Shown here in pieces: positions 1 to 8,365 of a DNA stretch of 33,394 nt. Under the pieces are notes generated by a model that saw only the letters and a list, made by a program, of their open reading frames with translations, had not been told where the DNA came from and made no database searches. A program made the position numbers and the translations under genes. Origin of the DNA: Sphingomonas sp. PR090111-T3T-6A (GTDB lineage: Bacteria > Pseudomonadota > Alphaproteobacteria > Sphingomonadales > Sphingomonadaceae); NCBI RefSeq assembly GCF_000383095.1, contig NZ_AORL01000006.1, positions 1 through 33,394 of the forward strand, in the 5' to 3' direction. Numbering within the stretch: position 1 is the first letter of the stretch; every line of letters begins with the position of its first letter.

Positions 1-47
1 AGGGCGCGACGCATGAAGGCGCCCCTCCACCGCCTGTCGGCGGTCCC

Positions 48-71
48 CCTCCCCCGGAAGGCCGGGGGAGG
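48..71. repeat. intergenic palindrome, CCTCCCCCGG / CCGGGGGAGG
   Basis: A perfect 10-bp inverted repeat (48-57 and 62-71) with loop AAGG lies 11 bases beyond the aguB stop codon. There is no T-run, so it is not a canonical intrinsic terminator, although it could still slow polymerase or protect the 3' end of the aguA-aguB transcript. A palindrome of the same type (CCTCCCC core) sits just past the prmA stop at 19252-19275, which suggests a dispersed REP-like element. Membership of a repeat family is inferred from these two copies only. Confidence 0.6.
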
Positions 72-82
72 ATGATCTGTCC

Positions 83-934
83 TCAGATATCCTGGACGAG
101 GCGGCCGTACAGCTCCGGGCGTCGATCGCGGAAGAAGCCGAAGGCGGCGCGGTGGCGCTTCACCTGGGCGAGATCGACCGTCGCGACCAGAACGCCGGTC
201 TCGTCCTTGCCGAACTCGGCGAGCATGTCGCCGCGCTCGTTGCAGATGAAGCTGTTGCCGTAGAAGATCTGGCCTTCCTCGTTGCCGATCCGGTTCGACG
301 CCACCACCGGCACGACGTTCGACACGGCATGGCCGATCATCGCCCGGCGCCACAAACGGGTGGTGTCGAGATCGGGGTCGTGCGGCTCGGAGCCGATTGC
401 GGTCGGGTAGAAGAGCACCTCCGCGCCCATTAGCATCATCGCGCGCGCGGTCTCGGGATACCACTGATCCCAGCAGACGCCGACGCCGACCGTCGCGGGC
501 GCGACGTTCGGCCACACCTTGAAGCCGGTGTTGCCGGGACGGAAATAGAATTTCTCCTCATAGCCCGGGCCGTCCGGGATATGGCTCTTGCGATAGACGC
601 CCTGGATGGCGCCGTCGGGGCCGATCATCGCCAGCGAGTTGTAATGATGCGGGCCGTCCGCCTCGAAGAAGCTGGTCGGGATCGCGACGTTCAGCTCGGC
701 GGCGAGCTTCTGCATCGCCAGCACCGCCGGGTGCGAGTGCGTCGGGCGGGCGTGGACGAAATAGCCCTCGTCCTCGACGCGGCAGAAATAGGGGCCCTCG
801 AACAGCTCCGGCGGCAGGATCACCTGCGCGCCCTTGCTCGCCGCCTCGCGGACGAGTTCGGAAACGTTGGCGATGTTCGCCTGTTCGTCATTGGAAAAGG
901 CGAGCTGCATGGCAGCGACGGTGATCGTGGTCAT
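83..934 (-). CDS. aguB: N-carbamoylputrescine amidase
   Basis: This nitrilase-superfamily hydrolase converts N-carbamoylputrescine to putrescine, CO2 and ammonia in the cytoplasm, the last step of the agmatine route to putrescine. The 283-residue protein has the expected family length. The Glu-Lys-Cys triad is visible: E43 in PPELFEGPYFC, K116 in YRKSHIPDGPGYEEKFYF, and the nucleophile C154 in GVGVCWDQWYPE. The ATG at 934 opens with MTTITVAAMQ, typical of the family; the Shine-Dalgarno is weak (AGAGA). It is the last gene of an operon with aguA and a DUF3147 gene, 13 bases after the latter. The agmatine deiminase upstream makes the assignment much firmer than the nitrilase fold alone. Confidence 0.95.
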   Translation of the reverse strand: MTTITVAAMQLAFSNDEQANIANVSELVREAASKGAQVILPPELFEGPYFCRVEDEGYFVHARPTHSHPAVLAMQKLAAELNVAIPTSFFEADGPHHYNSLAMIGPDGAIQGVYRKSHIPDGPGYEEKFYFRPGNTGFKVWPNVAPATVGVGVCWDQWYPETARAMMLMGAEVLFYPTAIGSEPHDPDLDTTRLWRRAMIGHAVSNVVPVVASNRIGNEEGQIFYGNSFICNERGDMLAEFGKDETGVLVATVDLAQVKRHRAAFGFFRDRRPELYGRLVQDI

Positions 935-947
935 GTGCGGGTCTCTT

Positions 948-1298
948 CTAAAGGCGGACGCCGAAGCGGGCGGCGATCAGGACGGTGGCGAGATAGGCGA
1001 CGATGGTCAGCGCGCAACCCATGGCGAGCGCGGGCCAGAAATCCACGCCGCGCCGAAGCAGCGACGGGATCAGCAGAAACATTGGCAGCGAAGGGAGAAC
1101 GTACCAGAAGGTCGCCTCCGCATGGGTTGCCATGTTCTCCGGGTCCGGCCGGTCGTGCCACAGCCAGATCATGCCCAGCACCGAGACGAGCGGCAGCGAG
1201 GCGATCAGCGCGCCGGCCGCGGGCAGGCGCCGCGCCACCGTCGAGACGGCGGCCACGATCACGCCCGAAAGCAGCGCGCGGACCCAGAAAGCCAGCAT
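948..1298 (-). CDS. DUF3147-family small membrane protein
   Basis: A 116-residue, very hydrophobic protein with about four predicted membrane segments: around residues 5-20, 25-45 (followed by the WLWHDRPD loop), 65-80 and 90-112. It resembles the DUF3147 family, whose function is not known to me. Its ATG overlaps the aguA stop by one base (TGATG at 1296-1300) and it ends 13 bases before aguB. It is therefore translated between the two enzymes of the agmatine pathway. This position suggests a role in polyamine or agmatine movement across the inner membrane, or in a linked stress response. That is inference from context only; no transporter motif is visible. Confidence 0.75.
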   Translation of the reverse strand: MLAFWVRALLSGVIVAAVSTVARRLPAAGALIASLPLVSVLGMIWLWHDRPDPENMATHAEATFWYVLPSLPMFLLIPSLLRRGVDFWPALAMGCALTIVAYLATVLIAARFGVRL

Positions 1299-2287
1299 CA
1301 GCCCGCGGACGGAATCTGCTGCGAGATGCAGTGCAGGCTGCCGCCGCCGGTCAGCAGATGGTCGGCGCGGATCCCCACGGCGGTGCGGCCGGGGAAGAGC
1401 GCTCCGATCGCGGCCACCGCCGCGTCGTCATTGGCCGCGCCATAGACCGGCACCACCACGGCGGCATTGCCGATGTAGAAGTTCATGTAGGAGGCGGGCA
1501 CGACATCGCCCTCCTCGTTGGTGACGCGGCCGGGGGAGGGGATGGCCACCACCTCGACGCCCATCGCCTCGGCGCGGGCCTTCGCGTCGGCGAAGACGGC
1601 GGCGTTGGGGTCGTCCTCCCCGGCCGCGATCGGCAGCGCCAGACGGTTCGGCCCGACGAAGCGGGCGAGATTGTCGACATGGCCGTCGGTGTGATCGTTG
1701 GCGAGGCCATCGCCCAGCCACAGCACGCGGGTGAGGCCGAGGTCGCCGGCAAGGCGGGCCTCGATCTCGGCGCGGGTCATGTCCGGGTTGCGGTTGGGGT
1801 TAAGCAGGCACTGCTCGGTGGTGACGACGAGGCCGGTGCCGTCCGTATCGATCGCGCCGCCTTCCAGCACCCAGTCGCAGGCGGTGACGGCGAGCTTGCG
1901 GTCGGCCGCGAGCAGGCCGCCGATCTCCTCGTCGCCGGGGAGGTCATATTTGCCGCCCCAATAGTTGAAGCCGAAATCGCGCGCGGCGATGCCGCCGTCC
2001 GCCGCGACGAGGATCGGCCCGGTGTCGCGCAGCCACACGTCGCCGAACGGGCGGACGACCACATTGGCGAAATCGCCCGCCATCACGCGGGCCGCCGCGC
2101 CAGCATCCTCATCGGCGGCGACGAGGATCGGCTTCTCGCCGAAGCCGTCGGCCCACACCGCGCGGGCGAAGGCGACGACTTCCTCGCGCGCCGCGCCCAG
2201 ATCCTCCAGCCACAGCTCAGGATGGCTCGGGAAACCGATCCAGACGGCATCGTGAGGGGCCCATTCGGGCGGCTGGCGGAAGGTCAT
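1298..2287 (-). CDS. aguA: agmatine deiminase
   Basis: This enzyme hydrolyses agmatine to N-carbamoylputrescine and ammonia, directly feeding AguB. The protein is 329 residues and belongs to the Porphyromonas-type peptidylarginine deiminase fold. Family hallmarks visible are PPEWAPHDAVWIGFPSHPE at the N terminus, RDTGPILV, NYWGGKYDLP, EGGAIDTDGTG, NDHTDGHVDNLARF and the C-terminal GGGSLHCISQQIP with catalytic C320. The frame is open 21 codons further upstream, but the ATG at 2287 is preceded by AAGGAA at good spacing and gives the usual MTFRQPPEW start. It is the first gene of aguA-DUF3147-aguB. The rpsD terminator at 2380-2416 separates it from rpsD, so its promoter probably lies at 2288-2380. 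Confidence 0.95.
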   Translation of the reverse strand: MTFRQPPEWAPHDAVWIGFPSHPELWLEDLGAAREEVVAFARAVWADGFGEKPILVAADEDAGAAARVMAGDFANVVVRPFGDVWLRDTGPILVAADGGIAARDFGFNYWGGKYDLPGDEEIGGLLAADRKLAVTACDWVLEGGAIDTDGTGLVVTTEQCLLNPNRNPDMTRAEIEARLAGDLGLTRVLWLGDGLANDHTDGHVDNLARFVGPNRLALPIAAGEDDPNAAVFADAKARAEAMGVEVVAIPSPGRVTNEEGDVVPASYMNFYIGNAAVVVPVYGAANDDAAVAAIGALFPGRTAVGIRADHLLTGGGSLHCISQQIPSAG

Positions 2288-2379
2288 GGGCGTTCCTTGG
2301 GAGAAGGGGAGGATTGCCGGTTCTTTTACAGGGCGGCCACGCCCCGGCAATCGAGTCGGCCATGGAAGGGTAACAGGGC

Positions 2380-2416
2380 AAAAAGAAAGGGGCGGCTCCC
2401 GCGAGGGAACCGCCCC
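2380..2416 (-). terminator. Rho-independent terminator of rpsD
   Basis: On the minus strand, 26 bases after the rpsD stop, GGGGCGGTTCCC and GGGAGCCGCCCC form a 12-bp stem (one G-T or mismatch pair) around a TCGC tetraloop. TTTCTTTTT follows immediately. This is a textbook intrinsic terminator and the strongest in the window. It insulates the downstream aguA operon from rpsD transcription. Confidence 0.92.
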
Positions 2417-2441
2417 TGATCTTGTCGCAGAAGCCGCCGGA

Positions 2442-3056
2442 TCAGCGCGAGTAGAACTCGACGACCAGGTTCGGCTCCATCTTCACCGGATAGGGCACCT
2501 CGTCGAGGGTGGGCACGCGCTGGTACGAAACCTTGGTGGTGCCGTCCTGAGCGAGGTAATCGGGAACCTCACGCTCCGACAGGCCCTGCGCCTCGATCAC
2601 GAGCGCCATCTCGGCGGCCTTCGAGCCCAGCTCGATCACGTCGCCGACCTTCACGAGGCGCGACGCGATGTTGCACTTCACGCCGTTGACGCGGATGTGG
2701 CCGTGGCTGACGAGCTGGCGCGAGGCGAAGATCGTCGGGGCGAACTTGGCGCGGTAGACGACGGCGTCCAGACGGCGCTCGAGCAGGCCGATCAGGTTCT
2801 GACCGGTGTCGCCCTTCATGCGCGACGCCTCGGTGTAGGCCTTCTTGAACTGCTTCTCGGTGACGTCGCCGTAATAGCCCTTGAGCTTCTGCTTCGCCTT
2901 CAGCTGGATGCCGAAGTCCGAAACCTTGCCCTTGCGGCGCTGGCCGTGCTGGCCGGGGCCGTACTCGCGCTTGTTCACCGGGGACTTCGGGCGGCCCCAG
3001 ATGTTCTCGCCCATGCGGCGATCGAGCTTGTACTTGGCGCTGGTGCGCTTCGACAT
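2442..3056 (-). CDS. rpsD: 30S ribosomal protein S4
   Basis: Primary 16S rRNA-binding protein of the small subunit and a ribosome-assembly initiator. The 204-residue length and ends ([20 protein letters not shown] to NLVVEFYSR) match the family. The N-terminal domain lacks the zinc-binding cysteine cluster found in some S4 proteins (the C-minus form). The S4 RNA-binding domain spans roughly residues 94-155, including RRLDAVVYR and [15 protein letters not shown]. The ATG has AAGGA seven bases upstream. In many bacteria rpsD sits in the alpha operon; here it stands alone, as is common in Alphaproteobacteria. It has its own terminator and presumably its own promoter in 3057-3291. S4 autoregulates its mRNA in several bacteria, but no specific S4 leader can be identified here by eye. 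Confidence 0.98.
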   Translation of the reverse strand: MSKRTSAKYKLDRRMGENIWGRPKSPVNKREYGPGQHGQRRKGKVSDFGIQLKAKQKLKGYYGDVTEKQFKKAYTEASRMKGDTGQNLIGLLERRLDAVVYRAKFAPTIFASRQLVSHGHIRVNGVKCNIASRLVKVGDVIELGSKAAEMALVIEAQGLSEREVPDYLAQDGTTKVSYQRVPTLDEVPYPVKMEPNLVVEFYSR

Positions 3057-3178
3057 GTGTCGTCCTTAATCAATTGCGTTCAACAAAATGTCCGGACCCG
3101 CGCTGTCGCGACCGAGAGTCGATGAAGGCTCTTGGAACGGCAGGACTCCCGCTTCACCGGACGTGCGGGGTCAATTGC

Positions 3179-3259
3179 GAGGCGCGCCTGTGGCAGAAGA
3201 CGTGCCTCGGGTCAAGCCGGAACCCGATTCCGGGTGGGGACAGGCCCTCGGCCCGGCTT
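3179..3259. other. structured intergenic region between rpsD and chorismate mutase
   Basis: This spacer between divergent genes holds nested inverted repeats. GAGGCGCG (3179-3186) pairs with CGTGCCTC (3201-3208) with one wobble or mismatch. AAGCCGG (3214-3220) pairs with CCGGCTT (3253-3259). The latter encloses ACCCG-ATTC-CGGGT (3222-3235). It could be transcribed as the rpsD leader (minus) or the chorismate mutase leader (plus), or be a decayed dispersed repeat: the GGGTCAAGCCGG text resembles palindromic repeats common in alphaproteobacteria. No T-run and no aromatic-rich leader peptide is present. Confidence 0.4.
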
Positions 3260-3291
3260 GCGCCAATCCTTCATTCTCTTATGGGGGAGGG

Positions 3292-3600
3292 ATGACATCC
3301 ATCCTGCCTCCCGATCAATGCCAGACGATGAAGGAAGTGCGCCTCGGCGTCGACGCCACGGATCGCGCGCTTGTCGAGCTTCTGGCCACCCGCTTCGGCT
3401 ATATGCGCGCCGCGGCCCGCATCAAGCCCGAGCGCGGCCATGTGCGTGACGAGCCCCGCAAGGCCCAGGTGATCGCCAACGCGGCCGCGCATGCGCGTGA
3501 CCATGGCTGGCCGCCCGAGATCGCGGCCCAGCTTTGGGAAGTGCTGGTCGAGGCCTCGATCGCCTATGAGCTGGATCGCTTCGACGAGGCGCGGGCCTAG
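3292..3600 (+). CDS. chorismate mutase, AroQ class, small stand-alone form
   Basis: A 102-residue all-helical protein predicted to convert chorismate to prephenate, the branch point to phenylalanine and tyrosine. It has the AroQ/PchB-like pattern: MKEVRLGVDATDRALVELLATRF (helix 1, with the Arg and D-x-x-x-R signature), then RAAARIKPERGHVRDEPRKAQV, then a C-terminal helix ending in EASIAYELDRFDEA. The ATG at 3292 follows GGGGGAGGG and gives the usual size; the frame stays open far upstream without family similarity. The stop (TAG) overlaps the stop of the convergent trmJ gene in a shared CTAG. An isochorismate pyruvate-lyase activity (PchB subfamily) cannot be excluded from sequence, but no siderophore genes are nearby. 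Confidence 0.88.
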   Translation: MTSILPPDQCQTMKEVRLGVDATDRALVELLATRFGYMRAAARIKPERGHVRDEPRKAQVIANAAAHARDHGWPPEIAAQLWEVLVEASIAYELDRFDEARA

Positions 3601-4325
3601 GCCCGCGGCCTCGGATTGGCGAGCGCGGTCAGAATGCCGCGCAGCGTGCGCACCTCCTGGCTGTTCCAGCCGGGCTTGGTGAGCATGGTGCGCAGCGTCC
3701 GCTTGGTCGCGGGCACGCGGTCCGGCGGGAAGAAATAGCCCGCACCGTCCAGCATCCCCTCGAGCTGGTCGATCATGCCGTCCAGCTCGAACTGCGGGGC
3801 GGGCGGATCGAGGTCCACCGCCGGCGGCTGGGCAAGCGCCTGCCCCCTGGACCATTCATAGGCCACGAGGATCACCGCCTGCGCGAGGTTGAGCGAGCCG
3901 AACTCGGGATTGATCGGCACCGTCAGGATCGAGCGCGCGATGGCGACGTCATCTGTCTCCAGCCCCGAGCGCTCCGGGCCGAACAGGATCGCGGTGCGGC
4001 CTTGAGCGGCGTGCATCTCGGACGCCGCCTCGGCCGGCGTCACCACCGGCTTGGTGACCCCGCGCTTGCGCACGGTGGTGGCGTAGACGTTCGCGCAATC
4101 CGCCACCGCATCGGCGACGCTCTCGAAGACCTTGGCCTGCTCCAGCACGCTATCCGCGCCCGAGGCGGCGGGGCCGGCCTCCGGGTTGGGCCAGCCGTCG
4201 CGCGGGGAGACGAGGCGCATCTCGGTCAGCCCGAAATTGAGCATCGCGCGCGCGGCCTTGCCGATGTTCTGGCCGAGCTGGGGCCGGACGAGGACGATGA
4301 CGGGGGGCTGCAACTCAGATATCAC
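3597..4325 (-). CDS. trmJ: SpoU-family RNA 2'-O-methyltransferase (TrmJ-like)
   Basis: A SPOUT-fold SAM-dependent methyltransferase of 242 residues, predicted to 2'-O-methylate the tRNA anticodon loop (TrmJ acts at position 32 in E. coli). The three SpoU motifs are present: [14 protein letters not shown] near residues 20-33, [13 protein letters not shown] near 115, and [20 protein letters not shown] near 140. A helical C-terminal extension (about residues 175-242) is typical of TrmJ. The start is GTG at 4325, overlapping the nrdR stop as GTGA, so the two are translationally coupled. It is the last gene of rpiB-glyA-nrdR-trmJ. The exact tRNA target is an inference from family membership. Confidence 0.88.
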   Translation of the reverse strand: MISELQPPVIVLVRPQLGQNIGKAARAMLNFGLTEMRLVSPRDGWPNPEAGPAASGADSVLEQAKVFESVADAVADCANVYATTVRKRGVTKPVVTPAEAASEMHAAQGRTAILFGPERSGLETDDVAIARSILTVPINPEFGSLNLAQAVILVAYEWSRGQALAQPPAVDLDPPAPQFELDGMIDQLEGMLDGAGYFFPPDRVPATKRTLRTMLTKPGWNSQEVRTLRGILTALANPRPRA

Positions 4326-4783
4326 TTCTTGCCGATCTCACTGACATTGCCGGCGAATTCCTCGAAGTCGCGGGCTTCGGTGAAATCCTTGTAGACGCTG
4401 GCGAAGCGGATATAGGCGACCGGATCGAGGCCCTTGAGCCCGTCCATCACCAGCGCGCCGATCCGCGTGGAATCCACTTCATTGTCGCCCGAGGTTTCGA
4501 GCTGGCGCTGGATGCCGGAGACGAGCCGATCGATCCGCTCGGGCTCGATCGGGCGCTTGCGGCAGGCGATCTCGATCGACCGTTCGAGCTTGGTGCGCTC
4601 GAACGGCTCGCGCTTGCCGCCGGTCTTCACCACCGTCACCTCGCGCAGCTGCACGCGCTCGAAGGTGGTGAAGCGGCCGCCGCAGCCTTCACACTGGCGG
4701 CGGCGGCGGATGGAGGTGCCGTCCTCGGAGGGACGGCTATCCTTCACCTGGCTGTCTTCATGTCCGCAGAACGGGCAGCGCAA
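4322..4783 (-). CDS. nrdR: transcriptional repressor NrdR
   Basis: NrdR senses ATP/dATP and represses ribonucleotide reductase genes. The 153-residue protein starts [20 protein letters not shown]. It has an N-terminal zinc ribbon (C3, C6, C31, C34; [17 protein letters not shown]) and then an ATP-cone domain (about residues 49-139). The start must be the TTG at 4783, because family members begin exactly at the MxCPxC motif; the longer open frame upstream runs into glyA and has no similarity. The TTG lies four bases after the glyA stop, behind a G-rich stretch inside glyA. Its operon with glyA (one-carbon units for dTMP and purines) fits nucleotide metabolism. No NrdR boxes were sought, as no nrd genes are in the window. 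Confidence 0.95.
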   Translation of the reverse strand: MRCPFCGHEDSQVKDSRPSEDGTSIRRRRQCEGCGGRFTTFERVQLREVTVVKTGGKREPFERTKLERSIEIACRKRPIEPERIDRLVSGIQRQLETSGDNEVDSTRIGALVMDGLKGLDPVAYIRFASVYKDFTEARDFEEFAGNVSEIGKK

Positions 4784-4787
4784 TGGG

Positions 4788-6098
4788 TCAGGCCCCCGTG
4801 TAGATCGGGAAGCGCTCGCACAGCGCGCGGACGCGGGTGCGGACATCCGCCTCCACCGCCGCATCGCCATGCTCGCCCTTCTGGCGCAGGCCGTCGAGCA
4901 CGTCGGCGATCATGTCGGCGATGTCGCGGAATTCGGCGATGCCGAAGCCGCGCGTCGTGCCCGCCGGCGAGCCGACGCGGATGCCCGAGGTCTTGACCGG
5001 GGGGAGCGGATCGAACGGGATGCCGTTCTTGTTGCAGGTGATCGCCGAGCGCTCCAGCGCCTCATCGGCATCCTTGCCGGTGACGCCGAGCGGGGTGAGG
5101 TCGATCAGCGCGAGGTGCGTGTCGGTGCCGCCCGAGACGACCGCCGCGCCGCGCTCCTTGAGGCGGCTGGCGAGCGCCTTGGCGTTCTCGACCGTGGCGT
5201 GGGCATAGGCCTTGAACTCGGGCGTCAGCGCTTCGCCGAACGCGACCGCCTTGGCGGCGATGACGTGCATCAGCGGGCCGCCCTGAAGGCCGGGGAACAC
5301 CGCCGAGTTGATCTTCTTGGCGATCGCCTCGTCGTCGGTGAAGATCGCGCCGCCACGCGGACCGCGCAGCGTCTTGTGCGTGGTGGTGGTGACGACATGG
5401 GCGTGACCGAACGGCGTCGGGTGCGCGCCACCGGCGACGAGACCGGCGAAGTGCGCCATGTCGACCATCAGCTTCGCACCCACCTCGTCCGCGATTGCGC
5501 GGAAGCGGGCGAAGTCGATGTGACGCGGATAGGCCGAGCCGCCCGCGATGATGAGCGTCGGCTTATGCTCCTTGGCGAGCGCCTCGACCTGATCGAAGTC
5601 GATCAGGTGATCGTCGGCGCGCACGCCATATTGCACGGCGTTGAACCACTTGCCCGACATCGCCGCGCGTGCACCGTGGGTGAGGTGGCCACCAGCGTCG
5701 AGGCTGAGGCCGAGGATGGTGTCGCCCGGCTTGGTGAGCGCGAGCATCACAGCACCATTCGCCTGCGCGCCCGAGTGCGGCTGGACGTTGGCGAAGCCGC
5801 AATTGAACAGCTTCTTGGCGCGCTCGATGGCGAGCGTCTCGACCTCGTCGGAGGGAGCGCAGCCCTGATAGTAGCGCTTGCCCGGATAGCCCTCGGCGTA
5901 CTTGTTGGTGAACACCGAGCCCTGTGCTTCGAGCACGGCCTTGGAGACGATGTTTTCCGACGCGATCAGCTCAATCTGGTGCTGCTCACGGTCCAGCTCA
6001 TGGGCGACGCCGGCGAACACGGCGGGGTCGGCATCGGCGAGGCTCTGGGTGAAGAAGCCATCCTTGCGGATATCGGTGACGGCGGGCTGGGTGCTCAT
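4788..6098 (-). CDS. glyA: serine hydroxymethyltransferase
   Basis: A PLP enzyme that interconverts serine and glycine while charging tetrahydrofolate, the main source of C1 units for purines, dTMP and methionine. The 436-residue protein has the hallmark [42 protein letters not shown], and the PLP-lysine motif [17 protein letters not shown] (K242). The chosen ATG at 6098 ([10 protein letters not shown]) has a perfect AAGGAG five bases upstream. It overlaps the rpiB stop by four bases (ATGA); the frame is open 32 codons further up but inside rpiB. nrdR follows at once. The rpiB-glyA-nrdR association suggests co-regulation of nucleotide precursors. Confidence 0.98.
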   Translation of the reverse strand: MSTQPAVTDIRKDGFFTQSLADADPAVFAGVAHELDREQHQIELIASENIVSKAVLEAQGSVFTNKYAEGYPGKRYYQGCAPSDEVETLAIERAKKLFNCGFANVQPHSGAQANGAVMLALTKPGDTILGLSLDAGGHLTHGARAAMSGKWFNAVQYGVRADDHLIDFDQVEALAKEHKPTLIIAGGSAYPRHIDFARFRAIADEVGAKLMVDMAHFAGLVAGGAHPTPFGHAHVVTTTTHKTLRGPRGGAIFTDDEAIAKKINSAVFPGLQGGPLMHVIAAKAVAFGEALTPEFKAYAHATVENAKALASRLKERGAAVVSGGTDTHLALIDLTPLGVTGKDADEALERSAITCNKNGIPFDPLPPVKTSGIRVGSPAGTTRGFGIAEFRDIADMIADVLDGLRQKGEHGDAAVEADVRTRVRALCERFPIYTGA

Positions 6099-6553
6099 GC
6101 GGGCTCCTTCTCGAAGGCGGGATGGCTGAGTTTGTCGACGCGGCGCTGGTGGCGGTCGCCACCGAACGGCGTCTGGAGGAAGGCTTCGAGGCACGCTTTG
6201 GCCTGCTCGATGCCGATCAGGCGCGCGCCCATCGCGATGGCGTTGGCGTCGTTATGTTCGCGGCAGAGGCGGGCGGAGAGCGGCTCGGAGACGAGCGCGC
6301 AGCGGGCGGCCGGATGGCGGTTCACGGCGATCGAGATGCCGATGCCGGAGCCGCAGATCGCGATGCCGCGCTCCGCTGCGCCCGAGGCGAGCGCCTCGGC
6401 GAGCTTGTAGCCATAATCAGGATAATCGACCGAGGTCTCGCTGTCGGGGCCGAGATCGATGACGTCGTGGCCCAGCGAGCGCGCATGATCGACCAGAGCG
6501 GCCTTCATGGCCACGGCGGCGTGATCGGATGCAAAGGCGAGACGGAGCGCCAT
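6095..6553 (-). CDS. rpiB: ribose-5-phosphate isomerase B
   Basis: Interconverts ribulose-5-phosphate and ribose-5-phosphate in the pentose phosphate pathway, supplying nucleotide synthesis. The 152-residue LacAB/RpiB-family protein carries D10-H11 ([10 protein letters not shown]), the catalytic C67 in [17 protein letters not shown], and H100-N-D in [18 protein letters not shown]. The ATG at 6553 has GAGGAAGGG upstream. It is the first gene of the four-gene operon with glyA, nrdR and trmJ and is divergent from pldA. The 182-bp spacer between them must hold both promoters, but no convincing -35/-10 pair stood out. Confidence 0.95.
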   Translation of the reverse strand: MALRLAFASDHAAVAMKAALVDHARSLGHDVIDLGPDSETSVDYPDYGYKLAEALASGAAERGIAICGSGIGISIAVNRHPAARCALVSEPLSARLCREHNDANAIAMGARLIGIEQAKACLEAFLQTPFGGDRHQRRVDKLSHPAFEKEPA

Positions 6554-6735
6554 GACGCGACCCTTCCTCGTTCTGGGGTGATTCGGAACGCCGCCTCCTT
6601 AGTGCGGGATTGCCCCACAAGGAACCGCTCTCGTCTCGCTGTGTGACATTTCCGAGTCTGTGGCTGGGGTAATGTGCCTCTTTTGGCGCTCCGATGCGTT
6701 GGCGGGGGACTGGGGAAGCCTCGGGGGAAGTCCGG

Positions 6736-7884
6736 ATGAGGATCGTCGCTGCGCTGCTTCTGCTGTGGCCCGCTGCCGCATGGGCCGGGGCGGCGCCCGC
6801 GCCGGTGATGGCGATCGAGAGCGTCCGGCAGGGGGAGGGCGATACGCTGGTCGCCCATGTGCTGCTGATGAACGCGGCCGCCGATGCCTCCGCCCGCGCG
6901 CCCGACCGGATCGACGCCACGCTCCACGCGGGTGGGAAGGACGTCCCCGTGACGCTGACCCGGCGCGAGGGCGCGAGCGAGATTCCCGCCCATGGCTGGA
7001 TCGGTGCGGACTATGGCACGGCCCGGCCGGCGGGTGTCGGCGGGGATGCGGTGCTGTCGCTGGGCGCGGGGCGGGAGGGCTATGCCTTCGCGCTCGCCGC
7101 GCCGCCTGTCGTCACGCCCACCCGCGTCGCGGCGTCCGAGCCCGCGACGCCGCAGATTTCCTCGTCGGCAGGACGGAGCGTGCTGGCCAACCTCACCGCC
7201 TACGAGCCGACCTACGCCGCGATGGGCGGCGGCACCGACAGCGATCTGCGCGTCCAACTCAGCTTCAAATATCAGCTCTTCGGGCAGGCTGGCGAGCCCG
7301 AGACCTCGTGGCTCGACGGCTTCCACTTCGCCTACACCCAGAAGATATTCTGGGACCTGGAGGCGGACAGCGTCCCCTTCCACGATGTCAGCTATCAGCC
7401 GGAGCTGATCTGGATCCACAACTGGGCGCCGCGCTCCAACGGGGTGCGCTTCGGCGTGCGAGGCGGGTTCCTGCACGAATCGAACGGCAAGGGCGGGGAT
7501 GACTCGCGCGGCTATCAATATCTCTACGTCCAGCCGCAGGCGGAGCTGCCGCTGGGCGGCTACACCCTCTCGGTCGGGCCGCGGCTGTTTCATTACGTCT
7601 TCGGGCTCGACAACAACACCGACATTGCGCGCTATCGCGGGCATCAGGCGCTGGAGCTGTCGATCGGGCGGGAGGACGGGCTCAAGCTCTCCACCACCAG
7701 CCGCTTCAACTTCAGCCATGGCAAGGGCGCGGTGGACGGCGCGATTTCCTATCCCCTCCGTAACGTTCTGGGAGGGACTCCGCTGTATCTCGTCGTGCAG
7801 GGCTTCACCGGATATGGGGAAGACCTGCTGGACTATAACCGCCATCAGACGCGCGTGAGAGTGGGGTTGGGAATCACGAGATGA
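6736..7884 (+). CDS. pldA: outer-membrane phospholipase A (OMPLA family)
   Basis: A predicted outer-membrane beta-barrel phospholipase A that hydrolyses phospholipids misplaced in the outer leaflet. Start ATG at 6736 gives a signal peptide (MRIVAALLLLWPAAAWA, cleavage near residue 17) behind a GGGGGAAG site. The barrel begins near residue 146. It shows the family blocks KYQLF, YTQKIFWDLEADSVPFHDVSYQPELIW and the active-site motif FLHESNGKGGDDSRG, with H247 and S249. At 382 residues it is about 90 longer than E. coli PldA. The extra segment (about 18-145) between signal peptide and barrel looks like a periplasmic beta-rich domain, as in other long OMPLA homologues. Its stop overlaps the start of the DUF3429 gene (ATGA), implying coupling. 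Confidence 0.9.
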   Translation: MRIVAALLLLWPAAAWAGAAPAPVMAIESVRQGEGDTLVAHVLLMNAAADASARAPDRIDATLHAGGKDVPVTLTRREGASEIPAHGWIGADYGTARPAGVGGDAVLSLGAGREGYAFALAAPPVVTPTRVAASEPATPQISSSAGRSVLANLTAYEPTYAAMGGGTDSDLRVQLSFKYQLFGQAGEPETSWLDGFHFAYTQKIFWDLEADSVPFHDVSYQPELIWIHNWAPRSNGVRFGVRGGFLHESNGKGGDDSRGYQYLYVQPQAELPLGGYTLSVGPRLFHYVFGLDNNTDIARYRGHQALELSIGREDGLKLSTTSRFNFSHGKGAVDGAISYPLRNVLGGTPLYLVVQGFTGYGEDLLDYNRHQTRVRVGLGITR

Positions 7885-8360
7885 ACGGGGAGAAGGAGCG
7901 GCCGCGCCGCGTGCCGCTGCCGGTGATGCTGCTGTCGGCGGCGGGACTGCTGCCACCGGTGATGGCGCTGTTCGTCAGGCTGGCGGCCGGCGCGCGGCCG
8001 GAATCGCCGCTGCCGGGCACCATCGGGGCGCTCGGGCTGATCTACAGCGCGCTGATCCTGAGCTTCCTCGGCGGCATCTGGTGGGGCGTCGCGGTGGCGC
8101 GCGTCACGCGGGCGGAGTTGCCGCCGCTGGTCGGCATCGCGGTGGTGCCGACGGTCGTGGCGCTGGTGCTGATCGGGCTGTCGCTCGGGCGGCCGATGCT
8201 GGCGGCGATCCTGCTCGGCCTCGTCATCCTCGCGACGCCGCTGGTCGATCGCCACCTGCGCGCGAAGAGGCTGGTGCCACCCTGGTGGATGCGGCTGCGC
8301 GTGCCGATGTCGGTGCTGCTCGGGCTGCTGACGATCGGGCTGGGGCTGACGGCCGGCTGA
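7881..8360 (+). CDS. DUF3429 domain-containing inner-membrane protein
   Basis: A 159-residue polytopic membrane protein with about five hydrophobic segments: residues 13-33, 46-68, 81-100, 103-122 and 140-157. Its central IYSALILSFLGGIWWGVAV is the conserved DUF3429 signature; the function of that family is not established to my knowledge. It starts inside the last codons of pldA (four-base ATGA overlap), so the two are co-translated, and it ends five bases before the convergent hemA stop. Coupling to an outer-membrane phospholipase suggests an envelope or lipid role, which is inference only. Confidence 0.8.
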   Translation: MNGEKERPRRVPLPVMLLSAAGLLPPVMALFVRLAAGARPESPLPGTIGALGLIYSALILSFLGGIWWGVAVARVTRAELPPLVGIAVVPTVVALVLIGLSLGRPMLAAILLGLVILATPLVDRHLRAKRLVPPWWMRLRVPMSVLLGLLTIGLGLTAG

Positions 8361-8365
8361 GCGGC

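Noticed and set aside
581-2419. A 612-codon plus-strand open frame across the agu operon
   Set aside because: Antisense shadow with low-complexity Arg/Ala runs; it covers aguA, the DUF3147 gene and aguB.
4434-6410. A 658-codon plus-strand open frame across nrdR, glyA and rpiB
   Set aside because: Runs opposite three conserved genes with motif-level support; composition is typical of a shadow frame.
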